Shown here piece by piece: positions 7,391-13,298 of a DNA stretch of 27,395 bases. Position numbers and translations under genes: made by a program. The notes below the pieces were generated by a model. That model saw nothing but the letters and a program-made list of their open reading frames with translations. It made no database searches and was not told the origin of the DNA. Source of the stretch: JBEKTY01 sp049515555 (lineage in GTDB: Bacteria > Planctomycetota > Planctomycetia > Pirellulales > Thermoguttaceae); the NCBI GenBank assembly GCA_049515555.1, contig JBEKTY010000108.1, forward strand, positions 1-27,395. The letters run 5' to 3'. Position 1 is the first letter of the stretch. Each line of letters starts with the position of its first letter.

Positions 7391-7419
7391 ATTATTGTCG
7401 GCATGGCGGGAGTTGTAAA
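7391..7419 (-). promoter_or_regulatory. Sigma-70-type promoter of the sugar symporter
   Basis: On the minus strand: TTTACA (7419-7414), a 17-bp spacer, AATAAT (7396-7391). Both boxes match five of six consensus bases. The predicted start is near 7384, about 64 nt upstream of the ATG at 7320. Confidence 0.5.
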
Positions 7420-7433
7420 CACCCTAATGTATT

Positions 7434-7500
7434 CCTCTCGCTCCGCGAGAGGCCGGAGGGGCGATGGCGTATCTGACGGGCCCTCTCGCGGAGCGAGAGG
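7434..7500. repeat. Palindromic REP doublet, CCTCTCGC family
   Basis: Two 19-bp palindromes in opposite orientation. CCTCTCGCTCCGCGAGAGG (7434-7452) has 8-bp arms and a 3-nt loop; CCTCTCGCGGAGCGAGAGG (7482-7500) is its exact reverse complement. The flanking bases (attcct before, aggaat after) extend the outer symmetry, giving a REPIN-like unit. Further copies lie at 7619-7637 and inside the DUF4175-like gene at 12535-12576. Confidence 0.8.
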
Positions 7501-7505
7501 AATAC

Positions 7506-7541
7506 GTAGGGTGGGTCGAGCGGAGCGAGCCCCACCATTTT
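7506..7541. repeat. GTAGGGTGGGTCGAGCG repeat, copy 1
   Basis: The sequence running from GTAGGGTGGGTCGAGCG to GAGCCCCACCATTTT recurs in inverted orientation at 16391-16424. It is self-complementary (GGTGGG with CCCACC, GTCGAGC with GCGAGC) and so can fold into a hairpin. Confidence 0.65.
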
Positions 7542-7618
7542 CGGCGGACGACGGACGACGGACGACGGGCCGGAGTGCTTCCCTCGGTCGCCCGTCTTCC
7601 GTGATGCTTCTGACGGGC

Positions 7619-7637
7619 CCTCTCGCGGAGCGAGAGG
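7619..7637. repeat. CCTCTCGC-family palindrome, third copy
   Basis: Identical to the copy at 7482-7500. The bases before it (TCTGACGGGC) and the following AG(A/G)GTACG-like flank are also shared, so the repeated unit is about 33 bp long. Confidence 0.75.
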
Positions 7638-7703
7638 AGTACGGATCGCCGGAAAATGCCGCACAAGTCGATTCGCCGGTCCCAAATCCCGGCTGCGGGG
7701 CCC

Positions 7704-7733
7704 TGGCAAGGTCCGGACCAAATCGGCTATAAT
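7704..7733 (+). promoter_or_regulatory. Candidate promoter of the PHA-system gene
   Basis: TATAAT at 7728-7733 with TGGCAA at 7704-7709, 18 bp apart. The -10 box is perfect and the -35 box is weak. The predicted start is near 7740, about 28 nt before the ATG. Confidence 0.45.
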
Positions 7734-7767
7734 CCGACGTTTACGCCGTCCACCAGGAACCGCCGCC

Positions 7768-8076
7768 ATGCCCAAATTGTCGGTCGAAGTTGCGCATACG
7801 CTAGGCCGGCAGGAGGCCATCCGGCGGCTGGACGGCCAACTCGGCCGGGCCCGCGCCGCCGCCAGCGACCTCCAGACCGAGTGGCACGACAATGTGCTCT
7901 CGTTCCACGCCGAGGCCCTGGGCGCCAAGATCGCGGGCAGCGTGACCGTGGAGGATTCCGCGGTCCGCGTCGCTGTCGATCTGCCGCTGGTCGCCATGAT
8001 GATCAAGGGCCTGATCGCCGAGCGGGTTCGCCAGGAGCTCTCGGGTGTGCTGGGCGAGAACGCCACGCCGATTTAG
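7768..8076 (+). CDS. Polyhydroxyalkanoic-acid-system family small protein
   Basis: A 102-residue protein matching the pattern of the family named 'polyhydroxyalkanoic acid system protein' (PHA_gran_rgn type). It has an N-terminal LSVEVAHTLGRQEAIRRLDG helix, a WHDNVLSFHAEALGAKIAGSVTVEDSAVRVAVDLP beta-rich middle, and a C-terminal LVAMMIKGLIAERVRQEL helix. This layout resembles the dehydrin/START-like small lipid-binding or granule-associated proteins. AGGA at 7755-7758 is suitably placed before the ATG. No PHA synthase or other PHA gene is in the window, so the name reflects family membership and should not be read as proof of a role in storage granules. Function is unproven. Confidence 0.7.
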   Translation: MPKLSVEVAHTLGRQEAIRRLDGQLGRARAAASDLQTEWHDNVLSFHAEALGAKIAGSVTVEDSAVRVAVDLPLVAMMIKGLIAERVRQELSGVLGENATPI

Positions 8077-8077
8077 G

Positions 8078-8115
8078 AGTGGCGAGGGGCGAGTGGCGAG
8101 GGGCGAGGGGCGAGT
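8078..8115. repeat. GGCGAG(T/G) tandem run
   Basis: Five to six imperfect units of GGCGAGG or GGCGAGTGG in a row, starting right after the TAG of the PHA-system gene and leading into the 107-bp structured repeat. Confidence 0.6.
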
Positions 8116-8122
8116 CACCCGC

Positions 8123-8229
8123 GTTGTGGCCGGTCTCCGACCGAGCCACGCCGCCGCTTTGAAGGTCTCCCGAACCCCGGAGACATTCGGTCGGGCAGCG
8201 GCGGGGTCGGGAGACCCGCGCCGAACTTG
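8123..8229. repeat. 107-bp structured dispersed repeat, copy A
   Basis: Begins GTTGTGGCCGGTCTCCGACC and ends GGAGACCCGCGCCGAACTT. The two ends are strongly alike among three copies (22846-22951; 25825-25930, inverted) while the middle varies. It contains several short inverted repeats built from GGTCTCC and GGAGACC. It lies between the convergent PHA-system and toxin genes. Confidence 0.85.
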
Positions 8230-8264
8230 AGTAGGGTGGTCCGGCCCGAGCGACCCCCGCGGGC

Positions 8265-8606
8265 CTATCGCCCCAACACAATGTCGATTCCCGAGAGAAT
8301 CAATCCCAATTTCGCCTGGGGCAGCTTTCCGACATGTTCCGCCAGCAGGGACTTGTCCAGCGTAACGATCTGGGAGACGTTGGCTACGGACTCCTTCGAC
8401 AGTCCCGTGAGCCGGGGCGGAAGGCGCACGTTTCCGGGGGCGTCTGCCCATTTCAAGTTGCTGGTCAGCGGCACACAGACGACCGTGGCGATTCGACTGC
8501 GGTTCAAAGCATCGCCCTGCACGACCACGACCGGCCGCCGAAAGCCGGGACCGGCGCCGGCCGGCTCGGGGAGATCGGCCCACCAGACATCCCCGCGGGA
8601 GATCAC
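8265..8606 (-). CDS. PemK/MazF-family toxin (sequence-specific endoribonuclease)
   Basis: A 113-residue type II toxin expected to cut mRNA. Family signatures are present in order: SRGDVWWADLP at the N-terminus with the conserved Arg-Gly-Asp, RRPVVVVQGDALN, VVCVPLTSNLKW, and the C-terminal VSQIVTLDKSLLAEHVGKL. The GTG at 8606-8604 overlaps the antitoxin stop (GTGA), the usual sign of translational coupling; the GTG one codon earlier (8609-8607) is an equally possible start. The open frame extends upstream inside the antitoxin gene, but that part has no MazF similarity. Length is normal for the family. The target RNA sequence cannot be predicted. Confidence 0.88.
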   Translation of the reverse strand: MISRGDVWWADLPEPAGAGPGFRRPVVVVQGDALNRSRIATVVCVPLTSNLKWADAPGNVRLPPRLTGLSKESVANVSQIVTLDKSLLAEHVGKLPQAKLGLILSGIDIVLGR

Positions 8607-8839
8607 CACGCGCTGCGTTCCAGGATTCGCCGCGCGGCGGCGGCTGCAAAGTCGTCGGTTTCCCCGCCCACTTCCCGGCAGACGCAATCCATGGCTTCGG
8701 TCACACGCTCCGGCGCGTGACGTGCAACATACTCGGCCAGAGCAAGGCTATAAACTTCGCTCCGCGACTTCTTCAAGTGCCGGGCCAGACGCTCGGTTTC
8801 CGTGAACACCGCGTCGGGGATGGATACGGCAGTTTTCAT
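8603..8839 (-). CDS. Ribbon-helix-helix antitoxin
   Basis: A 78-residue antitoxin partnering the PemK/MazF toxin. Residues 1-45 have the ribbon-helix-helix layout: strand KTAVSIPDAVF, helix TETERLARHL, turn KKSRSEV, helix YSLALAEYVARH. The rest is an Ala- and acid-containing tail (about residues 46-78) that would be the toxin-binding, flexible part. It should bind its own promoter as a dimer and repress the operon together with the toxin. A near-consensus promoter ends six bases before the ATG, so the mRNA is predicted to be leaderless. The toxin start overlaps the stop codon. Confidence 0.85.
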   Translation of the reverse strand: MKTAVSIPDAVFTETERLARHLKKSRSEVYSLALAEYVARHAPERVTEAMDCVCREVGGETDDFAAAAARRILERSAW

Positions 8840-8845
8840 ACCACT

Positions 8846-8874
8846 AGTATAACCGCCGGATGGCGATTGGTCAA
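8846..8874 (-). promoter_or_regulatory. Leaderless sigma-70 promoter of the antitoxin-toxin operon
   Basis: On the minus strand: TTGACC (8874-8869), a 17-bp spacer, TATACT (8851-8846), then six bases and the ATG (8839-8837). The predicted +1 is the A of the ATG. An ACTAGT palindrome (8842-8847) overlaps the -10 region and could be part of the antitoxin operator. Confidence 0.6.
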
Positions 8875-8903
8875 CGTCACTGCGCTGGTTGGCCGATTGT
8901 GGC

Positions 8904-8909
8904 TATAAT
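8904..8909 (+). promoter_or_regulatory. Candidate -10 box upstream of the DUF4175-like gene
   Basis: A perfect TATAAT in the spacer between the divergent antitoxin and DUF4175-like genes. The -35 region is poor. The distance to the ATG at 9034 leaves a leader of about 118 nt that would include the CCCTCACCC repeat. Confidence 0.35.
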
Positions 8910-8977
8910 ATAAGGTGTACGGGGTTTTGCGAATTTCATCCCTCGCGGGCCAGGCAATGGGCTCCGTGGCCCACGGG

Positions 8978-9013
8978 CCCTCACCCTAACCCTCTCCCGG
9001 AGGGAGAGGGGAC
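8978..9013. repeat. CCCTCACCC-type palindromic repeat, copy 1
   Basis: CCCTCACCCTAACCCTCTCC followed by CGGAGGGAGAGGGGAC. The CCTCTCCC and GGGAGAGG parts pair into a hairpin. Near-identical copies lie at 22782-22817 (inverted) and 22958-22993. This is a repeat type widespread in high-GC bacteria. Confidence 0.8.
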
Positions 9014-9033
9014 AAGGAGAGCGGGAAACAACC

Positions 9034-12000
9034 ATGGCCAGTGGGACAATCACCCCCCCCAAGGCGCCGGAGGGACCGCAGCCACCGGCCCGCTACGACT
9101 CGTTCATCGACGATCGGCTGTTGCAGACCCGCCGCCAGGTCAAGGTGGTCGACGTGGCCAGCGGATGGCTGATCATCGCGGCCGGCACGCTGGCTTTCCT
9201 GCAAGTGGTGGCCTTGTTGGACCATTGGGTGGTCGAGGGGGGCCTGGGGTTCGGCAGCCGGCTGGTACTTTGGCTGGGCTGGCTGGCCGCGGCGGGGGCC
9301 ATGTTCTGGCGGCGGGTGCTGCCGCCCATGCTCGGCCGCATCAGCCCGGTCTATGCCGCGCAGGCCATCGAGCATAGCCAGCGCACGCTCAAGAACAGCC
9401 TGATCAATTTCCTGCTGCTCCGCGGCCGCCGCCAGGAGATGCCGCCGGTGGTGTATCAGGCCGTCCGGCAGCGGGCGGCCACCGACCTGTCGCAGGTCCG
9501 CATCGAGACCGCCGTGGACCGCAGCCGCGTGCTGCATTTGAGCTTGCTGCTGGCCGCCGCGGTGGCAGTGTTCGCCCTGTACCTGGCCTTCTCGCCGAAG
9601 AACCCCTTGATTTCGGCCTTCCGCGTGCTGTGGCCCTGGTCGCCCGTCGCGGCGCCGACCCGCGTGACGATCCAGGACATCCGCCCCGGCGATACGGTGG
9701 CCTTCTACGGCGAATCGGTCGACGTTTCGGCCGACGTGGCCGGACTGCGGCCGGACGAAACCGTCTCGCTGCTGGCCAGCACGGCCGACGGCCAGAGCGT
9801 CGATCAGCTTGTGACCCTGACCCGCCTGGGCGAGGCAGACCGCTACCAGGGCACGTTGCCGCCGGGAAACGTGGGGCTTCAGCAGGACCTGGTCTATCAC
9901 CTGGCGGCGGGCGACTGCACCTCGCCGCAGTTCCGCATCGAAGTGCAAGTCGCCCCGACGATCCTCGTCGACCGCATCGACTACCACTTCCCGGCCTACA
10001 CCGAGATGCCCGATCGCACGATCACCGGCCAGGGCGACGTCAGCGCCCTGGAGGGGACCCAGGTCACGCTGCACGCCACGGCCAACAAGCCCATCCGCGA
10101 GGCCAAGATCGACCTGAACTGCGCCGGGCTGCGGGTCCTGGAGATGACGGCCCACGGCGACACGGCCACCGGGGGGTTCACCCCGGGCTTCGACCCCGAT
10201 AATCCCACCCGAGCGTTGTACGATTCCTATCAACTCCTGCTGACCGACGCCGACGGCCGGAGCAGTCGCCGCCCGGTGCGCTATCACGTCGAGGTCACGC
10301 CCGACCTGCCGCCGGAGGTCGAGATCGTCAGTCCGAAGGAGGAAGACGCGGGCGTGGCCGAGGACGGGAGCCTCGAGTTGCGGGTGCGGGCCGAAGACCC
10401 CGACTTCGCCCTGCGCCGGGTGGTCCTGCAGTTGGAGCGCGAGGGGCGGAGTCAGCCGCTGGCGCTGTTGGAGCGGCCGCGGCCCGAGCGGCCCTGGCAG
10501 GGCCCCTTCGAGGCCCGCTATGCCCTTCGGCCGGCCAAGCTCGGTCTCCGCTCCGGCGACCGGCTCCGCTACTGGGCCGAGGCCTGGGATAATAAGGAGC
10601 CCACGGCCAACCGTTCGGAGACCAGCCCGCGGATAATCCACGTCGTGGCGGCGGAGACGGTTGCCCCTCAGCCCAATCAGCCGCAGCCGCACCCCGCCCG
10701 GCGGGACGGCAGCGCCGAGCCCTCCCGGCCCAGCGAGGACCAGCCCCCGGCCCGGGCCGGTCAGCAGCCCAAACCCACCCCCGATCAGCCCGATAACAAG
10801 ACAAAAAAGCCGGAGAGCAAGCCCTCCCAGCCCGGCCAGCGACCGGATTCCAGCCCCACGCCCGACTCCGACAACACGAAGGACCCCGCGGGCCAGAAGT
10901 CGCCGGGCCAATCGGCCGAGTCCGCCCAATCGGGCCAGAACAGCGCTAACCCCACGTCAAGCCCCACCCAGGACCAGCAAGGCAGTTCCGCAAACGATCG
11001 GGCTGCCGAGCCGGTCAATCCGGATACAAACCCCGGCGACGCCTTCGACATCATTGAAAAAGATCGCGAGCAGCAGAGCCCGGGCGACCGCAGCGGGCAA
11101 CCGCAGGACAAGGTGGGCGATCAGCAGAAACCCGGCAGCAACCGGCAGCCCGGCCAGCAGCCACCCGCCGGCCAACAGCAGTCGGCCCAGCCGCAGCAAT
11201 CGGGCAACCAGCAGCAGCCCTCCCCGGGCCAAGAGCAATCCGGCAACCAGCAGCAGCAGGGCCAGCAGCAGACGGGCAACCAACAACAGCCGGGGAATCA
11301 AGAAAAACCCGGTGGACAGGAGCAATCGGGCTCACAGCCGAAGACGGGCGATCAACCGTCGGGCCAACCCCAGCAGCCGCCCCACGCCGGTCAGCAAGCC
11401 ACCGCACAGGAGAAATCCGGCGATAAACAGCAGCCCGGCGGGCAACAGAAATCGGGTAGCCCACAGCAGTCAGGCGGGCAACAGCAATCCGGCAGTCAAC
11501 AGCAATCCGGTGGACAGCAGCAATCCGGTGGACAACAGCAATCCGGCTCTCAGCAGCAATCCGGCGGCGGACAGAACCCGGGCCAGCAGCAGCCGTCGGC
11601 CGGCTCGCCCGGGGGCGACCAGCCGCAAGGGGGCGGCCAGAATCCCAACCCCAAGGCCCCTTCCGCCGGCCAGCAGCCGGGCAGCCAGCAACCCAGCGGC
11701 GGCCAGCCGCCCAATTCGCCCAAAGCCACCGCCGGCCAACAGTCTTCTGACCAGCAGCCGAGCGGCAGCGAACAACAGCCCGACCAGCCGCACCCCGCCG
11801 GCGGCCTGCGGTCCGGCGATCAGTCGCTCTCCGGCAGCCCGCTGAAGCCCAACAAGAAGCTCGCCGGCGGCGAGCAGTCCAACAACCAATCCATGGCCGG
11901 CGGCGGCGCGCCGAAATCGAACCAGAAACCACCGCCCGGCGGCCAGCCGGCCAGCAATTCGCAGCAGGGCAGCGGCGAGAAGCCCGATCAGAAGGCCGAC

Positions 12001-13146
12001 TCCGCCGGCCAGCAGTCGGGCGGCCAGAACCCCTCGGGCGGGAAGCAGCCGCAACAGCAGTCGGGCAGTGGGCAGTCGGCCCAGCGGAAGGGCGGCAACA
12101 AGGGCGGGCAGGACGACGGCCCCCGGCAGCAATCGCCCGGTAAGAGCGGCGACCCCTCACAGCCCAACCCCGGCTCGCCCACGGCCCAGGGCCAGAACCA
12201 ACCGGTGGCCCAGCAGCCGGACCAGTCCAACGGCGGCGAGCAGAAGAAGGATTCGGCCCTCTCGCCCAGTGTCAGCCCGAAGGAATCGAACTCTAACAGT
12301 GACACGGCGGGCGACCGCTCGGGCGGCGGCGAGCAAGGCGGCGGGCAGCGCTCGGCCCGGCCGGGCGTCGGCACCGCCGGCAGCCACACCGCCGCCGAGG
12401 AAGGCGGCTCGGTGGCCAACCAGCCCGGCAAAGGCGACGGCGGCACCAGGGCCGGCAGCCAGGCCCAGGCCCAGGGCCAGACCGGCTCGCAGCAGAAGCA
12501 GCAGTCGGCCGGCGGCCAGTCGGGCAATAGCACCCCTCTCGCTCCGCGAGAGGCACAGCATCTCGCGGAGCGAGATGAGTACATGCAGCCCGGCAGCGAG
12601 CCCTCCGATGCCGGCCAGGGCGGCAGCAGTCCCGCGAACCAGCCCGGCGCTTCGGGCGCCGGCAATCCCATCCGCGGCGGACGTGCCGGCCGGGTAGACA
12701 ATGTCACCGCGGTGCCGCCGGCCGCGCCCCGCGGGCCAGACGAGGCCAATCTGGAATTCACCCGCCAGCAGGTCGATCTGAACCTGGCCCATCTGAAGGA
12801 CCAGTTGGCCAAGGAGAAGTCGCCGCTCTTGGAGCAATTGGGCTGGAGCCGCGACGAGGCCCGGCGGTTCCTCGAGGCCTGGCGGCAGCGGGTGGCCTCG
12901 GCCCAGCAGGCGGGTCCGAAAGGCGCGGCCGCCCGCAAGGCCCTCGACGAGGCCTTTATCAGTCTCGGGCTGCGGCCCCACGGCACCCAGCTCCACGGCG
13001 GCCACACCGCCGCCGATCAGCTCCAGGGCCTGCACGATCCGGCCCAGTTCGACCCGCCCGGCGATTGGGCCGACCTGTTCCGCGCGTATACCCGCAGCAC
13101 GGGCGGCGGCAATCCCGGCCAGCCCAGAACGGGTGGCACGCCCTGA
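9034..13146 (+). CDS. DUF4175-like membrane protein with a giant Gln/Ser/Gly/Pro-rich tract
   Basis: A 1370-residue protein. Three hydrophobic segments lie at about residues 42-62, 73-92 and 167-188, separated by a cytoplasmic-looking helical segment (ISPVYAAQAIEHSQRTLKNSLINFLL). Residues 200-540 are a large extracytoplasmic beta-rich part (VTIQDIRPGDTVAFYGESVDV, PPEVEIVSPKEED, YWAEAWDNKEP) of the kind found in DUF4175 proteins of planctomycetes. Residues about 542-1215 are a low-complexity tract of Gln, Ser, Gly, Pro, Asn and Lys, including 18-bp tandem repeats at 11470-11575. A conserved helical end (about 1237-1345, LEFTRQQVDLNLAHLKDQL and LGWSRDEARRFLEAWRQRV) follows. A palindromic repeat is inserted in frame at 12535-12576, and the stop codon lies in a hairpin repeat. 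AAGGAG sits at 9014-9019, rather far from the ATG. Function is unknown; an envelope role is inferred. Confidence 0.8.
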   Translation: MASGTITPPKAPEGPQPPARYDSFIDDRLLQTRRQVKVVDVASGWLIIAAGTLAFLQVVALLDHWVVEGGLGFGSRLVLWLGWLAAAGAMFWRRVLPPMLGRISPVYAAQAIEHSQRTLKNSLINFLLLRGRRQEMPPVVYQAVRQRAATDLSQVRIETAVDRSRVLHLSLLLAAAVAVFALYLAFSPKNPLISAFRVLWPWSPVAAPTRVTIQDIRPGDTVAFYGESVDVSADVAGLRPDETVSLLASTADGQSVDQLVTLTRLGEADRYQGTLPPGNVGLQQDLVYHLAAGDCTSPQFRIEVQVAPTILVDRIDYHFPAYTEMPDRTITGQGDVSALEGTQVTLHATANKPIREAKIDLNCAGLRVLEMTAHGDTATGGFTPGFDPDNPTRALYDSYQLLLTDADGRSSRRPVRYHVEVTPDLPPEVEIVSPKEEDAGVAEDGSLELRVRAEDPDFALRRVVLQLEREGRSQPLALLERPRPERPWQGPFEARYALRPAKLGLRSGDRLRYWAEAWDNKEPTANRSETSPRIIHVVAAETVAPQPNQPQPHPARRDGSAEPSRPSEDQPPARAGQQPKPTPDQPDNKTKKPESKPSQPGQRPDSSPTPDSDNTKDPAGQKSPGQSAESAQSGQNSANPTSSPTQDQQGSSANDRAAEPVNPDTNPGDAFDIIEKDREQQSPGDRSGQPQDKVGDQQKPGSNRQPGQQPPAGQQQSAQPQQSGNQQQPSPGQEQSGNQQQQGQQQTGNQQQPGNQEKPGGQEQSGSQPKTGDQPSGQPQQPPHAGQQATAQEKSGDKQQPGGQQKSGSPQQSGGQQQSGSQQQSGGQQQSGGQQQSGSQQQSGGGQNPGQQQPSAGSPGGDQPQGGGQNPNPKAPSAGQQPGSQQPSGGQPPNSPKATAGQQSSDQQPSGSEQQPDQPHPAGGLRSGDQSLSGSPLKPNKKLAGGEQSNNQSMAGGGAPKSNQKPPPGGQPASNSQQGSGEKPDQKADSAGQQSGGQNPSGGKQPQQQSGSGQSAQRKGGNKGGQDDGPRQQSPGKSGDPSQPNPGSPTAQGQNQPVAQQPDQSNGGEQKKDSALSPSVSPKESNSNSDTAGDRSGGGEQGGGQRSARPGVGTAGSHTAAEEGGSVANQPGKGDGGTRAGSQAQAQGQTGSQQKQQSAGGQSGNSTPLAPREAQHLAERDEYMQPGSEPSDAGQGGSSPANQPGASGAGNPIRGGRAGRVDNVTAVPPAAPRGPDEANLEFTRQQVDLNLAHLKDQLAKEKSPLLEQLGWSRDEARRFLEAWRQRVASAQQAGPKGAAARKALDEAFISLGLRPHGTQLHGGHTAADQLQGLHDPAQFDPPGDWADLFRAYTRSTGGGNPGQPRTGGTP
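11470..11575 (+). repeat. 18-bp tandem repeats inside the DUF4175-like gene
   Basis: Five to six units of 18 bp (CAATCCGG followed by a variable GGACAGCAG-like half) encode QSGGQQ/QSGSQQ hexapeptides. The high similarity of units suggests recent slippage or unequal exchange. Confidence 0.85.
12535..12576. repeat. CCTCTCGC-family REP doublet inside a coding gene
   Basis: CCTCTCGCTCCGCGAGAGG (12535-12553) is identical to 7434-7452, and ATCTCGCGGAGCGAGAT (12560-12576) is the partner in opposite orientation with a compensated outer pair. It is read in frame as LAPREAQHLAERDEY (about residues 1168-1183), which stands out in composition from the Gln/Ser/Gly tract around it. Confidence 0.8.
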
Positions 13147-13210
13147 GCGCAGCGAAGGGCGTGACGGGTAGCGCAATCACGCCCTTCGCTGCGCTCAGGA
13201 CGTGCCACCC
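13131..13210. repeat. Long inverted repeat spanning the DUF4175-like stop codon
   Basis: Arms of 34 bp (13131-13164 and 13177-13210) match at 33 of 34 positions around a 12-nt loop. The left arm encodes the last residues (GGTP region) and contains the TGA at 13144-13146. It could act as a factor-independent stem between genes or an mRNA 3' stabiliser, but no T tract follows. Confidence 0.85.
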
Positions 13211-13211
13211 T

Positions 13212-13220
13212 TGGTACAAT
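13212..13220 (+). promoter_or_regulatory. Candidate extended -10 promoter of the aspartate oxidase gene
   Basis: TGG directly before TACAAT (13215-13220) gives an extended -10 element. No good -35 is seen because that region is the hairpin repeat. The predicted start is near 13227, about 72 nt before the ATG. Confidence 0.4.
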
Positions 13221-13298
13221 ATGAACAGGCTGCTGCTTTGCAATCCCACCGCAGATAGTCCCCACCTCTCACCGGACTGACCGCCCTGGACCAACCCC

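Larger units (their letters stand above)
7321..7767. other. Divergent, repeat-rich spacer
   Basis: 447 bp with no gene, between the symporter (-) and the PHA-system gene (+). From left to right it holds the symporter promoter (7391-7419), a palindromic repeat pair (7434-7500), a GTAGGGTGGGTCGAGCG repeat (7506-7541), a short GACGACG tandem run (7546-7568), a third copy of the palindrome (7619-7637) and the downstream gene's -10 box (7728-7733). Confidence 0.7.

Noticed and set aside
7434..7637. Repeats considered as a CRISPR array
   Set aside because: Only three palindromes with unequal spacing and alternating orientation; no regular repeat-spacer structure and no cas gene in the window.
8231..8264. 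A third copy of the GTAGGGTGGGTCGAGCG repeat
   Set aside because: Only the first ten bases match well (GTAGGGTGGT); the rest is too degenerate to call.
8607..8687. Longer N-terminus for the PemK/MazF toxin
   Set aside because: The extra residues lie inside the antitoxin gene and have no MazF similarity; the GTGA overlap gives a standard coupled start.
8986..10929. A 647-codon minus-strand open frame opposite the DUF4175-like gene
   Set aside because: It is a shadow of GC-rich coding; the protein is Gly/Arg/Gln-rich with no domain, and the plus strand has membrane helices and conserved blocks.
10661..11845. A 394-codon frame in another plus-strand phase over the Gln/Ser tract
   Set aside because: It is a Ser/Asn/Pro/Arg low-complexity shadow of the repeated codons, with no start signal or conserved part.
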